Assembly: GCF_030440515.1 (NCBI RefSeq)
Contig: NZ_CP076543.1
Span: forward strand, 6,148,501-6,212,500
Source of the DNA: Streptomyces xanthophaeus
Lineage (GTDB): Bacteria; Actinomycetota; Actinomycetes; Streptomycetales; Streptomycetaceae
Length of the DNA: 64,000 nt
Direction: 5' to 3'
In this document: positions 43,574-51,364 of the stretch, in pieces
Numbering within the stretch: position 1 is the stretch's first letter
How the letters are laid out: each line of letters starts with the position of its first letter
The notes under the pieces: generated by a model
The model's input: only the letters and a program-made list of their open reading frames with translations
The model's database searches: none
Told to the model about the DNA's origin: nothing
Position numbers and translations under genes: made by a program

Positions 43574-46162
43574 TCAGCCCAGGGCGGCGACCAGGTCGCC
43601 CGCCGCGAGCTGTTCGAGGCCGCAGCCGTCAACAGGCCCCGGCAGCAGCCGGTATACGGAGCCGCTCGCACCGGCGGGCGCGACCTCGCCGTCCACCAGC
43701 GCGAGGAACACCGACCGTCCCGAAGCGGCGGTGCCCGCGAGGGCCTCGACCTCCGCGGAGGCCAGCACGCCGTCCGGATCGCGCAGGCCGACCAGCCGGG
43801 CGGCGAAGGCCGCGGTGTCCTCGCCGGAGCCCCGGCGGTAGGTCCACAGTTCGTCGGGGTCGCTCGGCCGTGGCGTACGGCGCAGCACGGCCACCTCGCG
43901 GCAGCGCGCGGCCGCGTGCCAGCCGGCCAGCTCCCACAGGGTGGTGCGGCCGGTCGAGAAGTACTGGAACAGGTCGCGGCCGATCCGGGCCAGGTCCTCC
44001 TGGTGCGCCCGCACGCTGTGGTAGCCCTCGTCGTCGGGCAGGTGGACGTCGGTCCACAGGAACCCGCGCCGCTCCAGGTCGACGAGGAGCGGCACGTGGA
44101 TCCGGGAGTTGCCGACCAGGTCGTAGCGCTGGCGCACGGTCCGCGGGTCGTAGCGGGCGCAGCGGCCGGAGCGGGTGGGCAGGGCCATGAACCCGGCGAA
44201 GGCATCGGGCAGCAGCTCGAAGGGGATGTTGTTGAAGCTGAAGACGACCGGCATGGCGAAGCGCACACCGGAGTCGGCCAGGGCGTCCAGGTCGATGTCC
44301 ACGTACTCGCTCGCCCCGTGGGGCGCCGGTGCCGAGACCAGGTCGCCGGAGTGGACGACGGCCCGCTCACCGTGGACGAGGTGCGTGTAGTCGCACAGGC
44401 CCGCGAAGTTCCAGTCGGCGTCGAACAGCACCACCGACAGGTCCAGGTCCACGCGCTTGCGCGCCGGCTCCATCCAGTGCAGGAACATGCGCAGCACCTC
44501 GCCGTCCGGCAGCGCCTGGAAACTGCCCTTGGGGACGGTGACCAGCGCCTTGGCCGCCGCCCGCTCGGCGGAGGGGACGTGGAGGTGGGCGAGGCGGGAG
44601 TCGAGGACCGCCAGGTCGTAGGGGTCGGCCGTGGCGAGCCGGCGCAGCACCTCGGCCTCGAACAGCCCGCACACCGCAGCGGTCACCGCCTCGGCCAGCG
44701 GGGCCCGGTCGTCATCGACGGTGAAGGAGTGCGCGACCTGTCCCCGCGGGAAGAACACCCGCCGGGTCCCGGGCCGATGGCGGATCCGCAGCCGTCCGAG
44801 CGCCGACAGCACGGGCCCCGGCCCTGCCTTCGGCAGCCGCCGCGCCAGTACCTCGGCGACCTGCGGCGCCAGGGTGTCGGCCGCGTACAGCCGCAGCAGG
44901 TGGTCCAGGCGCCGGACGAGTTCACCGGGGCGTTCGGCCAGTACGGCCAGGGCCCGGTCCGGATCCCCGCCGCGCAGGGCCTCCTCGGCGCGGCCCAGCC
45001 AGGTGGCCGCCCGGATGCGCGAGCCGTCGATCCGTACCGCGTGCGGGTGCGCGGCCGCGGTGGCGAGCAGCGCGGCGCCGAGGGCGGTACCGGTGGTGTC
45101 GGTGCCCCGCAGCACGGCGAACGCGAGGGCGGCGCGCGGGTGGCGGGCGTACTGCTCGAAGGGGTGCAGGATCTCGGCAGCCCGCTTCCACAGGTCCTCG
45201 TGGCGCAGTACGTCCTCGACGAGCAGCGCCGGATCGAGCCCGTCCAGGACGGCGAGCAGGTCGCGCCGCAGCGGGCGCGGCAGGGAGCGCAGGCGCGGGG
45301 GTTCCAGGAGGTCGGCCTCTCCGCCGGACCACACGGCGAGCAGCCGCAGCACGTCGGTGGCGGTGGTGAGCCGCTCGGGCAGCAGGGCCCGTACGGTCTC
45401 CCGCGTGCGGCGCTCGCGCAGCAGGGTGCCCAGCACCAGGGCCTTGGTCTCCCGCACCGGGACGGCGTCCGGGAGCCAGTCCAGGCCGGCCGGCACATGG
45501 GCGAGGAGTACCCGGGCCTCCTCGGTGTCCTGCGGCGAGAGCGGGGTACGGCGGGCGAGGAGCTTGCCGAGGGCGGTGACGGAGTCGGCCGCGCGGTCGG
45601 TGCCGAAGGCCAGCAGTCGCAGCGGACCGCCCCCGGAGGGGACCTCCCCCGGGCCCGGGGACGGCAGGATGAACGGATCGTCGGCATCGACGCGGCGGTG
45701 GCAGATCGGGCAGCCGGTGTAGTCCTCGCCGTCCCAGCAGGTCCGGCAGACCAGATGGGCGCACGGCGCGACGGGATGGACGCTGCCGACGGTCGCGCAC
45801 AGCACGCACGGCTGCTCCGGCCACTGCAGGAGCAGGGTCACGACGCGGTCGATCCACAGCGCGTGGGTGTCGTCGGGCACCGAGGCCGGGAACGAGCGGA
45901 ACAGCGGCATGTGGGTGCGGTCCGCACCCAGCAGGATGTCGATGTCCCCGATCAACTGCGTGCCGGCGGCGGCGAGTCCGGTGGGTCCCAGCCAGGCGAG
46001 TGCCGAACGCAGCGGGCCCGTCAGGGCGTAGCCCCGGTCGAGCAGTTCGGCCTCCAGGGCCGTCAGGCCCTGGGTCGTCGACGGGTCGCCGGGGCGCGGC
46101 CCGGCCTGGTCGACGTAGACGGTGTGCAGACGGCGCAACAGGACGGTCGACAGCTCGGGCAA
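43574..46162 (-). CDS. MXAN_6230/SCO0854-type RING-domain protein with a TerD-like C-terminus
   Basis: A protein of about 862 residues if started at TTG 46162, which has GGAGG ten bases upstream; the frame is open to an ATG at 46309, but the extra 49 residues are Ser/Arg-rich and unlike the rest. Near residue 105 a RING-like zinc site is seen: CVLCATV, then CAHLVCRTCWDGEDYTGCPIC (written in two parts of the zinc pattern C-x2-C, H-x2-C-x2-C and C-x2-C). A long Leu/Ala/Arg-rich helical region follows to about residue 570. The C-terminal 280 residues contain DLDLSVVLFDADWNFAGLCD and YVDIDLDALADSGV, which resemble TerD. Bacterial RING proteins are rare and their partners unknown. Confidence 0.82.
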   Translation of the reverse strand: MPELSTVLLRRLHTVYVDQAGPRPGDPSTTQGLTALEAELLDRGYALTGPLRSALAWLGPTGLAAAGTQLIGDIDILLGADRTHMPLFRSFPASVPDDTHALWIDRVVTLLLQWPEQPCVLCATVGSVHPVAPCAHLVCRTCWDGEDYTGCPICHRRVDADDPFILPSPGPGEVPSGGGPLRLLAFGTDRAADSVTALGKLLARRTPLSPQDTEEARVLLAHVPAGLDWLPDAVPVRETKALVLGTLLRERRTRETVRALLPERLTTATDVLRLLAVWSGGEADLLEPPRLRSLPRPLRRDLLAVLDGLDPALLVEDVLRHEDLWKRAAEILHPFEQYARHPRAALAFAVLRGTDTTGTALGAALLATAAAHPHAVRIDGSRIRAATWLGRAEEALRGGDPDRALAVLAERPGELVRRLDHLLRLYAADTLAPQVAEVLARRLPKAGPGPVLSALGRLRIRHRPGTRRVFFPRGQVAHSFTVDDDRAPLAEAVTAAVCGLFEAEVLRRLATADPYDLAVLDSRLAHLHVPSAERAAAKALVTVPKGSFQALPDGEVLRMFLHWMEPARKRVDLDLSVVLFDADWNFAGLCDYTHLVHGERAVVHSGDLVSAPAPHGASEYVDIDLDALADSGVRFAMPVVFSFNNIPFELLPDAFAGFMALPTRSGRCARYDPRTVRQRYDLVGNSRIHVPLLVDLERRGFLWTDVHLPDDEGYHSVRAHQEDLARIGRDLFQYFSTGRTTLWELAGWHAAARCREVAVLRRTPRPSDPDELWTYRRGSGEDTAAFAARLVGLRDPDGVLASAEVEALAGTAASGRSVFLALVDGEVAPAGASGSVYRLLPGPVDGCGLEQLAAGDLVAALG

Positions 46163-46314
46163 AGGGGGGAGTCCTCCGGAACCGGAAAGGGAGAGTGGGC
46201 GGGGGCGGAGAGGGGACGCGCTGCGGTTTTCGGAGGAAGATGAGAAGGAAGCACGTCGCGGAGCCGCCCCCGCGCCGCAGATACAACCACGGGCCCGGGA
46301 GCGCGCCAAGTGAT

Positions 46315-46980
46315 TTATCGCGGCGGGTCCGTGCCGTCCGTGCCGTCCGCGCCGGCCGCCGCGTCCGGTGCGAGCAGGGCGTGCACCAGGGCCCGTACGG
46401 ACAGCAGGAACAGCCGGTCAGGGTCCGCCGGGCGGGCCAGGGCACGGGCGAGGGCCGGGTCGTGGGGGGCCGCGGCCGGGTCCCAGAGCTCGCTCTCGGC
46501 CGGGGACTGCGCGGGGGAGCGCTCGCGGTTGCGCTCGACGAGCAGGTACCCGACGACCTGGAACTGGACGGCGCGGACCGCGTCCGCCGCCCGGGCGCCG
46601 CGCAGCCCGGCGGCGTGCACCTCGTGGACGAGTGCCTGCTGGGCGGGCAGGAACATCCGCTCGGTCAGCCCGCGTTCGTGGACCATCGCGATCAGGTGCG
46701 GACGTGTCCGCAGTTCGCGGCGCAGGATCCGGGCCACCGCCAGGATCCGGTCGGCCGGGGTGCGGCCGGTGGGCCGGATCGCGCCCATCTCCTCCACGGT
46801 CCGCCGGACGAGGGCGTCGAGCAGCGATTCACGGTTGCCGACGTGCCAGTAGATGGACGTCACGGCGGTGCCCAGCTCGGCGGCGAGCCCCCGCATGGTG
46901 AGCGCGGCCGGACCGTGCCGCATGACCAGGGACGCGGCGGCGTCCAGCACCTCGTCGCGGGTGAGCGCGGTTCTGGCCAC
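46315..46980 (-). CDS. TetR-family transcriptional repressor
   Basis: A 221-residue regulator started at GTG 46980 (VARTALTRDEV), preceded by GGTGGAGA; a start at 47010 is less likely. The N-terminal helix-turn-helix is MRGLAAELGTAVTSIYWHVG. A TetR_C-like ligand domain follows, with a Pro/Ala/Asp-rich C-terminus. It is divergent from the decarboxylase/SDR/amidohydrolase operon, and the inverted repeat TGTAAC-N3-GTTACA lies between them at 47052-47066. It is expected to repress that operon and be released by a pathway compound. Confidence 0.88.
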   Translation of the reverse strand: MARTALTRDEVLDAAASLVMRHGPAALTMRGLAAELGTAVTSIYWHVGNRESLLDALVRRTVEEMGAIRPTGRTPADRILAVARILRRELRTRPHLIAMVHERGLTERMFLPAQQALVHEVHAAGLRGARAADAVRAVQFQVVGYLLVERNRERSPAQSPAESELWDPAAAPHDPALARALARPADPDRLFLLSVRALVHALLAPDAAAGADGTDGTDPPR

Positions 46981-47051
46981 GATGTCTCCACCAATCTGTC
47001 GGATCGTCAATTCTGGTCCGTGCAGGGGTCTTTACCCTTCATCGGTGGCGG

Positions 47052-47066
47052 TGTAACTGTGTTACA
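47052..47066. promoter_or_regulatory. Candidate TetR operator
   Basis: TGTAAC-TGT-GTTACA is a perfect 6-bp inverted repeat with a 3-base centre, AT-rich for this genome. It stands 38 bases before the decarboxylase ATG and 72 bases from the divergent tetR start, a usual layout for autoregulated TetR repressors. Confidence 0.65.
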
Positions 47067-47103
47067 GAACCGACTCCCCCCGAGCCGAGGGATGGTGCGA
47101 GAC

Positions 47104-47901
47104 ATGGCACGCGTACGGTACGGAGCGCGGACAGAAGCCGAGATCGCGGCGTCGCGCGAGAAGAGTTCCAAGCTCCCCGACATCTGGTCCACCGGCGTCG
47201 TCGCCGTCTGGGAGACCGACCCCGACGTGGTCGCGGCGGTCCTGCCGCCGCCGCTCAAACCGGCCGACCGGCCCCTGGTGCGGGCCAACATCAGCAAGGT
47301 CGACCTGCCCGGCTATCCGCTCGGCGCGGGCTCCGTGGCCGTCGCCGCCCAGCACGGCGGGACCGAGGGCTGGTACCCCCTCGTCATGCCGATGACCCTG
47401 GAGCGCGCCCTGACCGGTGGCCGTGAGGTCTTCGGCGAGCCGAAGAAGCTGGGCGAGGTCACCGTGGAGCGCGACGGCCTCGTCGTACGGGCCGCTCTCG
47501 CCCGGCACGGGATCGCCTTCGTCGAGGTGCGCGGGGCGGTGGACCGCCCACTGCCGCTGCCCGAGCCCACCCGGAAGACCGACTTCTACTTCAAGTTCCT
47601 GCCCGCCGTGGACGGTTCGGGCTTCGACGTGGACCCGGTGCTCGTGCACTGCACGCGCAACGAGAAGGTCCGCAAGCTGGAGCACGTCACCGGGGACATC
47701 GTGCTGCGGGAGTCGATGTTCGACCCGGTCGCCGACCTTCCCGTCCGCCGGATCGTGGAGATCACCATCGGCGAGAAGACCACCGACCAGAAGGGCCGGG
47801 TCGTCGAGCGGGTCAGCGCCCAGGCCCTGCTCCCGTACATCCACCAGCGCTACGACGACCCCATGCAGATTCTCGACGGACCGCCCGAGGGGAGTGTGTG
47901 A
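47104..47901 (+). CDS. Acetoacetate decarboxylase (ADC) family protein
   Basis: A 265-residue protein of the ADC fold. Visible family features are VAVWETDPDVVAAVLPPPL, PLVMPMTLERALTGGREVFG and EPKKLGEV, where the Lys of PKKLG corresponds to the region of the Schiff-base lysine of acetoacetate decarboxylase. ADC-like proteins also include hydratases and aldolase-dehydratases, so the reaction is open. ATG 47104 is used; ATG 47092 is in frame. It is the first gene of an operon with an SDR and two amidohydrolases controlled by the divergent TetR protein. Confidence 0.82.
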   Translation: MARVRYGARTEAEIAASREKSSKLPDIWSTGVVAVWETDPDVVAAVLPPPLKPADRPLVRANISKVDLPGYPLGAGSVAVAAQHGGTEGWYPLVMPMTLERALTGGREVFGEPKKLGEVTVERDGLVVRAALARHGIAFVEVRGAVDRPLPLPEPTRKTDFYFKFLPAVDGSGFDVDPVLVHCTRNEKVRKLEHVTGDIVLRESMFDPVADLPVRRIVEITIGEKTTDQKGRVVERVSAQALLPYIHQRYDDPMQILDGPPEGSV

Positions 47902-47902
47902 C

Positions 47903-48787
47903 ATGCGGCTCGAACGAGGACAGGTGGCCGTGGTCACCGGAGCCGCCGGCGGCATCGGCCTCGCCATGGCCCGCCGCTTCGCCGCCGAGGGACTGAAGGT
48001 GGTCCTCGCCGACGTCGAGGAGGGCGCCCTGCGCAAGGCCGCCGACGAACTCACCGCGGACGGGTCCCAGGTGCTCGCCAGAGTGGCCGACGTCAGCGAC
48101 CGCGACTCCGTGGGCGCACTGGCCGACGCCGCCTACGAGACCTTCGGCGCCGTGCACGTGCTCTGCAACAACGCGGGCGTCGGCTCCGGCGCCGAGGGCC
48201 GGATGTGGGAGCACGAGCCCAACGACTGGAAGTGGGCCTTCTCCGTCAACGTGTGGGGCGTCTTCCACGGCATCCAGGCCTTCGTCCCCCGCATGATCGC
48301 GGGCGGCGCGCCCGGCCACGTCGTCAACACCTCCTCCGGTGACGGCGGCATCGCCCCGCTGCCCACCGCCTCCGTCTACGCCGTCACCAAGGCGGCCGTG
48401 GTCACCATGACCGAGTCGCTCTACGCCCACCTCAAGGCGGAGGGCGCCGCCGTCGGGGCCTCCGTCCTCTTCCCCGGACCGCACATGCTGCGCACCGGAC
48501 TGTGGGAGTCGCACCGCAACCGGCCCGAGCGGTACGCGAAGGAGCGCCCGCGCAAGGCCCCGTACCGCAGCCTCGACCAGTACGAGGCGGCGATGAGGAA
48601 GGCCGGCCACGAGGTGGAATTCACCCCGGTCGAGGAGGTCGCCGAGCACGTCGTCGACGGCATCCGCGCCGACCGCTTCTGGATGCTCCCGGCGAGCGAG
48701 CACAGCGACCGGCAGATCCGTGCCCGGTCGCAGTCGATGCTCGACCGGAGCAACCCCGGCTACCTGGAAAGCTTCATCCTCGACTGA
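47903..48787 (+). CDS. Short-chain dehydrogenase/reductase
   Basis: A 294-residue classical SDR. The cofactor motif is TGAAGGIGLA, the catalytic Ser is in NTSSGDGGI, and Tyr-x-x-x-Lys is YAVTK. The acidic residue at the end of the second strand (LADVEE) favours NAD over NADP. A C-terminal extension with VAEHVVDGIRADRFWML is similar to SDRs of aromatic or terpenoid breakdown. ATG 47903 starts two bases after the decarboxylase stop, so the pair is coupled. The substrate is unknown; probably a hydroxylated intermediate of the same pathway. Confidence 0.88.
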   Translation: MRLERGQVAVVTGAAGGIGLAMARRFAAEGLKVVLADVEEGALRKAADELTADGSQVLARVADVSDRDSVGALADAAYETFGAVHVLCNNAGVGSGAEGRMWEHEPNDWKWAFSVNVWGVFHGIQAFVPRMIAGGAPGHVVNTSSGDGGIAPLPTASVYAVTKAAVVTMTESLYAHLKAEGAAVGASVLFPGPHMLRTGLWESHRNRPERYAKERPRKAPYRSLDQYEAAMRKAGHEVEFTPVEEVAEHVVDGIRADRFWMLPASEHSDRQIRARSQSMLDRSNPGYLESFILD

Positions 48788-48796
48788 GGGGCGTCT

Positions 48797-50122
48797 GTGG
48801 TGAGTACGAACGAAGACCGGACCGAAGACCGGGCCGAAGACCGGACCGAAGACCCGTACCTGATCATCTCCTCCGACTGCCACGCGGGCCTGCCCACCGA
48901 GCAGTACCGGCCCTACCTGGATTCCCGCTTCCACCCCCAGTTCGACGAGTTCCTCGGCGAACGCGATGCCCGCCGGGCGGAGGCCACCCGCCTCGGCGTC
49001 CGCAACGAGGCCTTCGCCGAGAAGTGGTTCCACGACCACGAGGAAGGCCTCAAGGGAGGCTGGGACACCGGGCAGCGGCTGAAGGAACTCGACGGCGACG
49101 GCGTGGCCGCCGAGGTCGTCTTCCCCGACGCGGACGCCGTCGACAGCCAGACCGCCGCCCCCTTCGGCGTCGGCCTCGGCCTCTCCGGCGACCAGGACCC
49201 CGAGCTCGGCATGGCGGGCGCGCAGGCGCACAACCGCTGGCTCGCCGAGTTCGTCGGGCAGCACCCGGAACGCCACTGCGGGGTCGCCCTGCTCCCCATC
49301 ACCGGCGAGCCCTCGAAGGTCGTGGCGGAGATCCACCGGGCCAAGGCGTCCGGGCTGGGCGCGCTGATGATCCCCGCGATGTGGGTCGACAAGGCGCCCT
49401 ACCACGACCGCCGCTACGACCCCGTCTGGGCCGCGGCCGCCGAGACGCAGATGCCGATCGTCACCCACTCCGGGTCCTCGCCGCGCCACGAGTACGGCGA
49501 CCACCTGGGCATCTTCGTCTCCGAGGTCACCTGGTGGCCGGCCCGCCCGCTGTGGTTCCTGCTCTGGTCGGGGGTCTTCGAGCGCCACCCCGGCCTGAAG
49601 TTCGGTGTGGCCGAGGCGGGCTGCTGGTGGCTGCCGAACCAGCTGTGGTTCATGGACCGGCTCTACCTCGGCGCGCACGGCGGCAAGAAGCTCTCGCCGT
49701 TCGAGGAGCTGAAGCGGCCGCCCAGCGAGTACCTGGACCGCCAGGTCTTCATCTGCGCGACGAACACCAAGCGCCGGGAGCTCGCGCAGCGGTACGAGAT
49801 CGGCGTGGACAACATCCTGTGGGGCTCGGACTTCCCGCACCCCGAGGGCACCTGGCCGAACACCCGGGCCTGGCTGAAGAACACCTTCCACGACATCCCG
49901 GTCGCGGAGACCCGCCGGATGCTCGGGCTCGCGGCGGCCGAGGTCTTCGGCTTCGACACCGCGAAGCTGGCCCCGATCGCCCGCCGGATCGGCCCCACCC
50001 CGGCGGAGCTGGGCCAGTCCCCGGACCAGGCGGCGGTGGAGGCCTCCTGGGCCCGCTCCCGCGAGGTGGGCCGCCACTGGCTCACCGACAACGACTTCCC
50101 GGTGCTGGGGGTGAACCCGTGA
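48797..50122 (+). CDS. Amidohydrolase_2 family protein (first of two)
   Basis: A 441-residue TIM-barrel protein of the Amidohydro_2 (ACMSD-like decarboxylase/hydrolase) family. The N-terminal metal motif is degenerate as ISSDCHAG, with D-x-H in place of H-x-H; His in IVTHSGSS and the Asp in ILWGSDFPHPEG complete the site. The sequence before it contains a tandem EDRTEDRAEDRTEDP repeat encoded by 12-base units. GTG 48797 starts after GAGGGGCG. The next gene overlaps its stop (GTGA). Proteins of this type are often paired in degradation operons and may act on ring-cleavage products. Confidence 0.86.
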   Translation: MVSTNEDRTEDRAEDRTEDPYLIISSDCHAGLPTEQYRPYLDSRFHPQFDEFLGERDARRAEATRLGVRNEAFAEKWFHDHEEGLKGGWDTGQRLKELDGDGVAAEVVFPDADAVDSQTAAPFGVGLGLSGDQDPELGMAGAQAHNRWLAEFVGQHPERHCGVALLPITGEPSKVVAEIHRAKASGLGALMIPAMWVDKAPYHDRRYDPVWAAAAETQMPIVTHSGSSPRHEYGDHLGIFVSEVTWWPARPLWFLLWSGVFERHPGLKFGVAEAGCWWLPNQLWFMDRLYLGAHGGKKLSPFEELKRPPSEYLDRQVFICATNTKRRELAQRYEIGVDNILWGSDFPHPEGTWPNTRAWLKNTFHDIPVAETRRMLGLAAAEVFGFDTAKLAPIARRIGPTPAELGQSPDQAAVEASWARSREVGRHWLTDNDFPVLGVNP

Positions 50123-51342
50123 CGTCCGAGGACCGCTACACGGTGATCTCGGCGGACTGCCACGCGGGCGCCGACCTGCTGGACTACAAGCCGTACCTGG
50201 AAAAGCGCCACCACGAGGACTTCGACGCCTGGGCCGCCACGTACGTGAACCCGTACGAGGACCTCCTCGCGGACACCGCCGACCGCAACTGGAACTCGGC
50301 GCGCCGTCTCGCCGAACTCGAAGCGGACGGCATCGTCGCGGAAGTCCTCTTCCCCAACACGATCCCGCCGTTCTTCCCCAAGGCCTCCCTGATGGCCCAG
50401 CCCCCGACGGCCGCCGAGTACGAGATGCGCTGGGCGGGGCTCCAGGCCCACAACCGCTGGCTTGCCGATTTCTGCGCGGACGCGCCTGGCCGGCGGGCCG
50501 GGGTCGCCCAGATCCTCCTGAACGACGTGGACGCGGCGGTCGGCGAGATCCGCCGGGCCCGGGCGGCCGGCCTGACGGGCGGCATCCTGCTCCCGGGCGT
50601 CCCGCCCGGCTCCACCGTCCCCGAGCTGTATTCGGCTGCCTACGACCCCATCTGGGCGGTCTGCGACGAACTGGACGTCCCGGTCAACCACCACGGCGGC
50701 TCGGCCTCACCGCCGCTCGGCGACGAACCGGCGGCCCGGGCCGTCTTCATGGTGGAGACGACCTGGTTCTCGCACCGCGCCCTGTGGCACCTCGTCTTCG
50801 GCGGGGCCTTCCACCGCCACCCGGGCCTCAAGCTGGTCCTCACGGAGCAGGGCTCCGGGTGGATCCCCGGCGTGCTGGAGATGCTGGACTACTACCACGG
50901 CCGCCTGGTCGCGGCATCGGCCACGGCCGAGTCCAAGTTCGGGGCGGGCCTCGCGGAGTCGATGGGCCGGGGCCCGAGCGAGGTCTGGCGGGACAACTGC
51001 TTCGTGGGAGCGAGCTTCATGCGCCCCCACGAGGTCCCGCTGCGGGAGCGGATCGGCCTCGACAAGATCATGTGGGGCAGTGACTACCCCCACGACGAGG
51101 GCACCACCCCCTTCTCCCGCGAAGGCCTCCGCATCGCCTACGCGGGCCTCCCGCGCGAGGAGGTCGCCGCGATGGTCGGAGGCAACGCGGCCCGCGTGTA
51201 CGGCTTCGACCTCGCCCTGCTGGACGCGGTCGCCGCCAAGCACGGCCCGCTGGTCTCGGAGATCGCGGAGCCGCTGACGACGGTGCCCCCGGACGCCACC
51301 AGCCCGGCATTCGCCCGAGGGGGGTCGGTCCGGGTCTGGTGA
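50119..51342 (+). CDS. Amidohydrolase_2 family protein (second of two)
   Basis: A 407-residue relative of the protein before it: ISADCHAGADLLDYKPYLE at the start, VNHHGGSAS, and IMWGSDYPHDEGTTPF with the metal Asp. GTG 50119 overlaps the previous stop. The two enzymes are clearly related but only moderately similar, so they probably form a heteromer or catalyse successive steps. It ends the operon; the NACHT gene is convergent after 22 bases. Function and substrate are not known. Confidence 0.86.
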   Translation: MTSEDRYTVISADCHAGADLLDYKPYLEKRHHEDFDAWAATYVNPYEDLLADTADRNWNSARRLAELEADGIVAEVLFPNTIPPFFPKASLMAQPPTAAEYEMRWAGLQAHNRWLADFCADAPGRRAGVAQILLNDVDAAVGEIRRARAAGLTGGILLPGVPPGSTVPELYSAAYDPIWAVCDELDVPVNHHGGSASPPLGDEPAARAVFMVETTWFSHRALWHLVFGGAFHRHPGLKLVLTEQGSGWIPGVLEMLDYYHGRLVAASATAESKFGAGLAESMGRGPSEVWRDNCFVGASFMRPHEVPLRERIGLDKIMWGSDYPHDEGTTPFSREGLRIAYAGLPREEVAAMVGGNAARVYGFDLALLDAVAAKHGPLVSEIAEPLTTVPPDATSPAFARGGSVRVW

Positions 51343-51364
51343 CACCTGTTCCCGCGGGGGCGGC

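Noticed and set aside
43463..46243. A 926-codon plus-strand frame opposite the RING protein
   Set aside because: Low-complexity Gly/Arg/Gln translation; the minus strand has zinc motifs and a TerD-like domain.
47813..50077. A 754-codon minus-strand frame across the SDR and amidohydrolase
   Set aside because: It crosses two well-supported plus-strand genes and has no domain.
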